NCBI RefSeq assembly: GCF_037325665.1
Contig: NC_090248.1
Coordinates: 23,331,699 to 23,395,698, forward strand
Length of the DNA: 64,000 nt
DNA from: Littorina saxatilis
Lineage: Eukaryota > Mollusca > Gastropoda > Littorinimorpha > Littorinidae
Direction of reading: 5' to 3'
Positions 59,601-64,000 of this stretch are shown piece by piece. Each line of letters opens with the position of its first letter. Position 1 is the stretch's first letter. A program made the translations under genes and the position numbers. A model generated the notes under the pieces. That model was not told the DNA's origin. It did no database searches and was given only the letters and a program-made list of their open reading frames with translations.

Positions 59601-61693
59601 GAGATAAGTTGCAAATTGACCATGAGTCGCCGCGGTAATTATCAACATTGATTGGGTCTTTGAGAGTGAATGCTTACAATCGTTGTCCTCGGAAACACAA
59701 ATCCAAAGCCGCGATGGTTCCACACATCAAACAATCAGCCTGATTGGCCTTTACTTTGACAATCCACGTTTCACCTGAAAGCTCAAACCCATTCACCACC
59801 TCGATTTATTGCCTGGGGAACATGATATTTATTTCCCAGGTGCTTGTGAATGAAAACTCGTGAAAATGATGACAATAGTCTTTGTCGTCATCACTGACAA
59901 TTGAACACAATTCTGGTGAGATATTGATGTCTCTCAAAATGTTTACGATTAAGATTGTTGGCACTCAACTTCAGTTGTCGCCTGCAAGATGTGCACAAAG
60001 GAAAATGATACTGACTCTTTGAGATTTTTTCTCATTTTTACACACTTGTCCACAAAAAGTCATCACAGTTCCCATTCTAGCGTGATACCAGTAAATCAAT
60101 TAAAAAAATCCCTTTTGATAGTTATCTCTTTTGGTACAGGTACGTCGGCAGCAAGTACAGAGTTTTACATTTGTTTCAACCGGTATGGTTATGATATCAG
60201 CGTAACACGAACCACTAGATTGACAAAACAATTTGCAGGCAGCTCACAGCTTGCCAATGATGGCTCCAACAAAGCAGCTAAGATAATACAACATTCTACA
60301 ATACTCTATGAGTAAAAATCAAAATCTGGCAATTTCATTGGTTTAGAAACATGAGAAAATGATGATTGCCCATGTTTTGTGAAGCATGGTGATTTTCACA
60401 TGTTTTGTGGAGTGTATGAATATCATTTTCGTGTATGAACACAATGGTATCAATAAAGGCTGTCTACCCTCGAACTTTATCATATTCATTATGCTGGTGA
60501 CCCAAGGAGGTTTCGTCACTCCATAATCACAAGAGTTAGCAACTGTCAAAATGGAATCTGAAGGCAACTTCGAGTTGAGTCTCTCATCACTGAGTGACTC
60601 AGAATGGGAGAATGATGAAGACATCAAGCAATTTATAGCAGAAGAAGGAATAAAACAAAACGAACATGCCACACTCCATGAAGCTGACAAAGGAGCCAGC
60701 GCACAAGTGCCAGTGGGCCACGCAGAGACAGAACACCAGAATGAGAATGACGCAGACGACAAATAGATACGTCATAATGGTCTCGATAAACAAACAGACA
60801 TGCGCAAACACTTTTTTGTTTTTTACTTGCTTCACTGAAACAGAAACAAAACAAATACCTGTAGCCGAGACCGGAAGAGTATTGTAGTGAATGAAAAGGC
60901 AAATCGACGTCACGTCCTGTTCGTTTGGCGACATGAATATTTTTGGAACGTGATCATGACCAACAAAGTTTAGAAATGAAAAACAAATACTTCAGTTCCT
61001 ATTCTTAACAATAGTGTCAGTTCTCGCTGTGTAACATATTCAGGATAGCCTCAATGTCAATGAATCAGCTGCGCAGTGTGGAAAAAAGGTACGTGAGGTA
61101 AATAGTCGACGAAAGCAATGACATTTTTATGGAAAGGAACGTTTTTCCCAGTGTGTCATTCAGCAAGATCGAGTTCCACTGTTGGTGAGTAAAGTAGAAT
61201 GGAAATAGCCACCGCCATTTGACATGTTTCGGTTGTAAGTAAACATTTTTCTCATGTTTTGTGATTGGAATGAAAACCTCATCGCTTCGCGATTCGGTTT
61301 CCATTCAATCACAAAACATGAGAAAAATGTTTACTTACAACCTCAACATGTCAAATGGCGGTGGCTATTGCCTAAATTTAGTACAGCTTAACCCAGTATT
61401 ATCGGGAGAGAAGAAACTTTCGGAATGCAGCTGGATTGATGAAACAGGTTCTGGTACACTTCTATATTCGTTTTTTGACGTACCCAAGGTGATGTGATGT
61501 ACCTTATAAAAGCTATGTTAATATTAAAAACAAATGGGCAAGTGCAACTCTCGGGGAAAAATTGATGAAGACTGCAAGTTTGAAGCCAAGGGTATCGTAC
61601 ATTGCATTGTGCAGTACCTTGCGCGATACCCTCCTGATCTAAACTCTGTGACCTATGTTTTTTTAAAGGGAATAAAATGTACAAGCACAAAGG

Positions 61694-61762
<69 letters not shown>

Positions 61763-61845
61763 GGTGTGTGGGTGTGGGTGTGTGTGTGTGGCTGTGTGTG
61801 TGCGCGCGCGTGTGGGTGTGTGGGTGTGTGTGTGTGTGTGTGTAT

Positions 61846-61881
<36 letters not shown>

Positions 61882-61986
61882 TAGACAGATAGACAGACAG
61901 ACATACATGACGGCTGGAAGGCAGAGAGACAGAGTGAGAGACAGAGACAGAGACAGAGAGAGTCAGAGTTAGACACAGAGACATAC

Positions 61987-62017
<31 letters not shown>

Positions 62018-62028
62018 GGCAGACAGAC

Positions 62029-62063
<35 letters not shown>

Positions 62064-62352
62064 TGAGTTCGCATACAGAAAAAGCAAACAAATAAAAATG
62101 TAAACAACAACTTTAATAACAAAGAGAACTCGGAAGACAAAGAAAGAAAGAAACACACACACGAACAATCAAACAGGCAACACAGTGTACTCACAGTGTG
62201 AAATTGGCAATGAAAGCATCGTTGGGGAGGGTGATATCAAAGACGGCCTGTCGTGATTGGTTGCTGGGGTTGGTCACGTGACTAGTAATGCGCGTGGTGG
62301 CAAAGCGGTACTTGATGTCCGTACAGGCGTACAGCGATGATATACGTGGACT
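40699..62352 (-). CDS. ITIH-like: Inter-alpha-trypsin inhibitor heavy chain-like protein, 14 exons, N-terminus not found
   Basis: Exons in transcript order: 62352-62195, 54131-54012, 53507-53260, 52617-52448, 51595-51413, 50926-50824, 50484-50195, 49904-49700, 46711-46497, 45994-45892, 45559-45440, 42488-42375, 41729-41373, 40949-40699. They join in frame as 878 residues plus TAA. The VIT domain covers about 1-130 ([20 protein letters not shown]). The vWA domain, about 253-430, has an intact MIDAS: DTSTS at 259-263 and LTDG at 358-361. The QGFYAELS and [10 protein letters not shown] blocks follow, then a Thr/Gly-rich linker and DPHF at 642-645. The ITI C-terminal domain runs to the stop. In vertebrates the pro-chain is cut at Asp-Pro of DPHF and that Asp is esterified to chondroitin sulfate, linking to hyaluronan in the extracellular matrix. 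Signal peptide exons must lie beyond 62352. The 120-nt linker exon is the least certain. Confidence 0.93.
41800..42362 (+). repeat. (CT)n/(CTGT)n-rich tract in ITIH intron
   Basis: Alternating CTGT, CTCT and pure CT runs (longest 42294-42362), ending about a dozen bases from the donor of the 42375-42488 exon. Confidence 0.9.
42572..42960 (+). repeat. Tandem duplication around (AATC)n
   Basis: The words ATTAATAAATAACACAG, ATCAACATTTCGG and GCGATTGTTGTGTTGTC (or ACCGATTG...) occur twice, in 42572-42803 and 42804-42960, around variable AATC runs. The second copy is shorter. Confidence 0.8.
43250..43467. mobile_element. pogo/Tigger-like MITE, copy 2
   Basis: The ends CAGTCAAACCTG / CAGGTTCGACTG match those at 4841-5017 in pattern. 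TA follows the right end, and the left flank has CA. The interior carries repeated words GACCACCT. Confidence 0.6.
43500..45391 (+). mobile_element. CR1/L2-type LINE, 5' truncated, ORF frameshifted
   Basis: The reverse transcriptase frame 43531-44766 has [49 protein letters not shown] and FADD. It continues in a second frame from about 44740 ([28 protein letters not shown]) and a third from about 45005 (the end [20 protein letters not shown]). So there are two frameshifts, the second at a CT-rich run. The 5' endonuclease half is absent. The 3' UTR ends with GCGCGTTATAAATATTCG and an (ATT)n tail, typical of CR1/L2. It sits in an ITIH intron in antisense orientation to the gene. It is inactive. 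Confidence 0.88.
46050..46116 (+). mobile_element. SINE/retroposon 3' tail
   Basis: GATATAACCTTCGTGGTT and GAAAACGACGTTTAACACCA, then AATAAAG and an (AAAG)n tail. It is the same family as 23206-23254. Only the 3' end is present. Confidence 0.6.
46943..47621 (-). mobile_element. TRIM-like miniature LTR retrotransposon fossil, element 1
   Basis: Direct terminal repeats 46943-47200 and 47367-47621 (about 257 bp, TG...CA) flank a noncoding interior of about 166 bp. Read on the - strand, the interior ends in a purine tract (AACGGGGGCGAT) beside the downstream LTR, and starts TCTGGCGC after the upstream LTR, a possible primer site. CAAG (or ACAAG) flanks both sides. It looks structurally whole. 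The two LTRs differ more than those of element 2, so it is the older of the pair. Confidence 0.8.
47887..49379 (+). mobile_element. Repeat family X, copy 3, split by TRIM element 2
   Basis: It begins ACATTTAGTCAAG, with an immediate inverted echo, and ends CTTGACTAAATGT followed by TGTATTTTCGCCTTAC. The halves 47887-48390 and 49068-49379 are colinear with the - strand copy at 14457-16288. It is noncoding. The inverted ACATTTAGTCAAG ends suggest a nonautonomous DNA element of unknown class. Confidence 0.8.
48391..49067 (-). mobile_element. TRIM-like miniature LTR retrotransposon fossil, element 2
   Basis: LTRs 48391-48647 and 48811-49067 (257 bp each) flank a 163-bp interior. TCAA, or ATCAA if the shared A is counted, flanks both ends. 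The uninterrupted target in repeat X (about 14775) has this word once. The two LTRs are nearly identical, so the insertion is recent. It looks whole, but too short to code for anything, and would depend on another element. Confidence 0.85.
52091..52160 (-). mobile_element. SINE family S1, 3' tail only
   Basis: On the - strand it reads ATCGCCGTGAGCTC, then GGCGATTAATAAGTGTCC, then an (ATT)n run. This equals the end of 58694-59030. Confidence 0.75.
52168..52320 (+). repeat. (CA)n microsatellite in ITIH intron
   Basis: CA dinucleotides with CG and TT interruptions, about 28 bp from a duplicated exon-like segment. Confidence 0.95.
52348..52375 (-). other. Duplicated exon end with both splice signals
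   Basis: 28 nt (CCGGAGTCTCTACGCTGGGG plus AAGCCTTG) are preceded by TATATTTACAG and followed by GTCAGTT. They copy the last 27 nt and donor of the exon 52617-52448 with few differences, 100 bp downstream of it. The length is not a multiple of 3, so inclusion would shift the frame before the vWA domain. It may be a decoy or regulated exon, or an inert duplication. Confidence 0.6.
53874..54010 (+). repeat. (CA)n microsatellite abutting an ITIH exon donor
   Basis: On the transcribed strand the repeat is (GT)n. It starts directly at the 5' splice site of exon 54131-54012, so the donor GT is part of the repeat. Confidence 0.95.
55013..55278. mobile_element. PIF/Harbinger-type MITE, family A copy 3
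   Basis: The inverted ends GGCCAAACAAAAATATATGT and ATATTTTTGTTTGGCC are followed by TTGGTTTAGGGTAA and its complement. TAA lies on each side (55010-55012, 55279-55281). Confidence 0.85.
55287..55925. other. ITIH intron, nothing recognised
   Basis: No gene or known repeat family is visible. The stretch lies in the 8-kb first visible intron. Confidence 0.4.
55926..56030 (+). mobile_element. pogo/Tigger-like MITE remnant
   Basis: The start TACAGTAGATCCTGCCTATAA matches the end pattern of 4841-5017 and 43250-43467. The right inverted end is missing. Confidence 0.35.
56222..56850 (+). mobile_element. tRNA-derived SINE, family S2, split by MITE A copy 4
   Basis: The tRNA-like head GGGCGCAGTGGCGTGGTGGT has an A box TGGCGTGGTGG and a B box GAGTCCGAATCCC. 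The body CACAAGACCAAGTGCGCACG and AATACCCAGCATGCCTACTC continues to GCAAACGAGCTCACAAG. After the MITE comes CCAGAACATTCTGGAACGCT and a short (GAA)n tail at 56828-56846. Confidence 0.75.
56572..56812. mobile_element. PIF/Harbinger-type MITE, family A copy 4
   Basis: The ends GGCCAAAAAAAAAAATAGGT and TTTTTTTTTTGGCC continue into GTTTACGGTAAC and GTTACCGTAAAC. TAA flanks both sides (56569-56571, 56813-56815). The interior has long A-runs. Confidence 0.85.
56851..57547. other. ITIH intron, nothing recognised
   Basis: No coding, RNA or repeat signal apart from a C/A-rich simple stretch at 57070-57135. Confidence 0.4.
57548..57784. mobile_element. MITE with perfect 36-bp TIRs
   Basis: The ends start TGTGACCCTCCACCACGAAA and are perfectly inverted over 36 bp, ending GTCACC. 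TA flanks both sides (57546-57547, 57785-57786). At 237 bp with identical ends it is either young or maintained by conversion. The TA duplication suggests a Tc1/mariner-type source. Confidence 0.85.
57785..58693. other. ITIH intron with poly(C) and poly(G) runs
   Basis: A C-run at 58075-58096 and a G-run at 58166-58181 lie about 70 bp apart and could pair. Nothing else was recognised. Confidence 0.5.
58694..59030 (+). mobile_element. SINE family S1, copy without head
   Basis: It shares CTAGTCTTTCGGATGAGACG onward with 24891-25294 (-), then runs through ATCGCCGTGAGCTC and GGCGATTAATAAATGTCC to an (ATT)n tail. The tRNA-like head is missing, a 5' truncation. Confidence 0.8.
59146..59326. mobile_element. 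Snap-back element 1
   Basis: Two arms of about 85 bp meet at the palindrome GGCCGAAGGCC. Outer words are GATGTTCGGTGGCTTGTTGA and its counterpart ACAAGCCACCAAACATC. Arm identity is roughly 80-85%. No target duplication was found. It is noncoding. Confidence 0.75.
59327..61200. other. ITIH intron; one short acidic frame only
   Basis: At 60551-60766 a 71-codon frame starts [20 protein letters not shown] and is rich in Asp and Glu. It is preceded by AAAATGG and is closed by TAG. There is no splice context and no recognisable family. I do not call it a gene. Confidence 0.4.
61201..61371. mobile_element. Snap-back element 2
   Basis: Arms of about 80 bp (outer word AATAGCCACCGCCATTTGAC) are inverted nearly perfectly around the apex ATCGCTTCGCGAT, itself a hairpin. 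No flanking duplication was seen. A precursor transcript could fold into a long hairpin. Confidence 0.85.
61699..62065 (+). repeat. Compound microsatellite (GT)n(GA)n(CAGA)n
   Basis: GT tract to 61846, GA to 61860, then long CAGA/GATA tetranucleotides. Confidence 0.95.
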
Positions 62353-62355
62353 CTG

Positions 62356-63475
62356 AAATTGCAGAAAACAAAACAAAATTAATTTAGTACTTGGGTTTGT
62401 TGCCAAGATTTATTTTCCTTGAGTAGAAGTCTATATGGCTGTATGTCTGCCCTTGGTTTCGCCATTTCTCCATCGTGAAAAAAAGTTAAGCAATTTTTCA
62501 GTTTGAATATAAAATATGTAGTATAATATGAGTCAGCCAGCTATTCAGCAAGCCGACCCACCGACCAAGCGAACGATCAATCAACCAACCAACTTACTTA
62601 TCAACTGACCGACAGACAAGCAACAGGAACGAGACCATGGCAGAGCGAGTACAAGCCGTTTGCACATTAAGGTCAAAGGACTATTTTTGGTGCGAGGATA
62701 AGTTTTATACCCATGTTGTACGCTACATTATACTACCTCAGGTGTCAGAAAGTTAACTAAGAACGGTTTTCTGATATCCACAGACAAGGCAAACATCTGG
62801 GTAAAAAACACCCAAAGGGATTAAAAAAAATAAGAAAAAGGAAAAAAAATAAAAATATTACCCCTTCCGCAAAAAACAAGGTTCCTGGAACTTGCACCCA
62901 GACAAATTTATGGGCCTCGGTTGGACCCAAAATGTAAACTAACCATGAAAAATGATGTAAACTAACTGTCTTTTTGTTATGACTGACTTACTTTGCAAAG
63001 GGTTCCAGACATTTACAGTCACGTGCAGTGTATACATCTGCTAATTCGTATTACCACTTTCCCTAGAAAAAAAGGAAGTAAGGAAGGATGGAAGAAAGGA
63101 AAACATTGAAGGAGACTGTTATTTAATTAACTTTTGCCTTGACCTCGAGTAAAGAACGAAGAAAACTTTTGACGCGTTGTGTATTTAAAAAAAACACACC
63201 TTGTATGGGAAGTTTTCTTTGTTTTGTTGTTGTTAGGTTTTAAAAAACAATAAACTGAAGAGAAGGGGGTCTCAGCAAGCCAGCCAGCTAGCCAGCTTGC
63301 CAGCCAGACGTAAACCGCTATCTCGACAGCCACTCAGCCAGACAGCCAGACATCTAGACAGTCAGCCAGCCAGCCAGCCAGCCAGACAAACAAACTTGTA
63401 GATAAAGTAAGCCGCTATCTCGAATCTTGCTGCTTCGACTCATGTACTTGACCTAAGACACATTGTGTAAACTAA
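62356..63475. other. Upstream of the first visible ITIH exon
   Basis: I searched the - strand for a signal-peptide exon and found no convincing one. The stretch holds CCAACCAA and CAGC simple repeats (63276-63390). Confidence 0.4.
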
Positions 63476-63770
63476 TTGCTTTCAATGATGGTACATTGCT
63501 TTCAATGATGGTACATTGCTTTCAATGATGGTACATTGCTTTCAATGATGGTGTACATTGCTTTCAATGATGGTACATTGCTTTCAATGATGGTACATTG
63601 CTTTCAATGATGGTACATTGCTTTCAATGATGGTACATTGCTTTCAATGATGGTACATTGCTTTCAATGATGGTGTACATTGCTTTCAATGATGGTACAT
63701 TGCTTTCAATGATGGTACATTGCTTTCAATGATGGTACATTGCTTTCAATGATGGTACATTGCTTTCAAT
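63476..63770 (+). repeat. 20-bp minisatellite
   Basis: About 15 near-identical copies of TTGCTTTCAATGATGGTACA. Two units carry an extra GT (GGTGTACA) and are 122 bp apart. Confidence 0.97.
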
Positions 63771-63831
63771 GTATCTCTTCGCAAATTCAGTCGTGAACAA
63801 CGCTGAGGGGTCTTTTTTCTCTCTCTATTTT

Positions 63832-63837
63832 TTTTTA

Positions 63838-63871
<34 letters not shown>

Positions 63872-64000
63872 CAGAGGGAGAGAGACAGAGGGAGAGAGAC
63901 AGAGACAGACAGAGAGACAGAGACAGAGAGACAGAGACAGAGAGAGAGACAGAGAGAGAGAGACAGAGACAGAGACACAAAGAGAGAGAGAGAGAGAGAG
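63832..64000 (+). repeat. (GA)n/(GACA)n microsatellite running off the window
   Basis: AGAGAC and AGAG words to the last base. Confidence 0.95.

Noticed and set aside
60551-60766. 71-codon acidic protein
   Set aside because: Short, no family, inside an intron on the other strand, no splice or polyadenylation context. Chance is plausible.

Overview
The window is animal nuclear DNA, most likely from a mollusc and probably a marine gastropod. The reasons are spliced genes with GT-AG introns, a metazoan replication-type histone H1, a large number of microsatellites, and several short-element families whose sequences look molluscan to me. The phylum-level call rests on recognition, not on a search.

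Genes. (1) On the + strand, 146-4340, are seven exons of HDHD5/CECR5, a HAD-superfamily hydrolase. Its 5' end lies before the window, and its 3' UTR probably runs to an AATAAA at 6061. (2) On the - strand, 9966-10553, is a complete intronless histone H1 with a TATA box, a 3' stem-loop and a purine-rich downstream element. (3) On the + strand, 33749-37342, are two exons of an unrecognised single-pass membrane protein of 245 residues ending in NPFDD. (4) On the - strand, 40699-62352, are fourteen exons of an inter-alpha-trypsin inhibitor heavy chain (ITIH)-like secreted protein with VIT, vWA and ITI C-terminal parts. Only its N-terminus and signal peptide are not found. (5) A possible orphan exon on the + strand lies at 13440-13690.

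Mobile DNA fills most of the rest. There is an apparently intact LINE ORF2 of the L1/Tx1 type (25653-29360, -), a 5'-truncated CR1/L2-type LINE inside an ITIH intron (43500-45391), and a LINE tail at 22320-22590. Two tRNA-derived SINE families are present. Several DNA-transposon-derived MITE families can be recognised by their terminal inverted repeats and target-site duplications. Two TRIM-like miniature LTR fossils lie at 46943-47621 and 48391-49067, with related partial copies near 30 and 36 kb. At 14457-16288 three elements are nested inside one another.

The most striking object is a 4.27-kb near-perfect foldback (16724-20995). Two arms of about 0.85 kb, built from short AT-rich palindromes plus a unique segment, flank about 91 head-to-tail copies of a 15-bp unit. 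These are followed, with almost no spacer, by about 80 copies in the opposite orientation. A 7-bp direct repeat lies at both outer ends. It behaves like a foldback transposable element that could transcribe into one long hairpin RNA. Two smaller snap-back elements (59146-59326 and 61201-61371) lie in the first visible ITIH intron.
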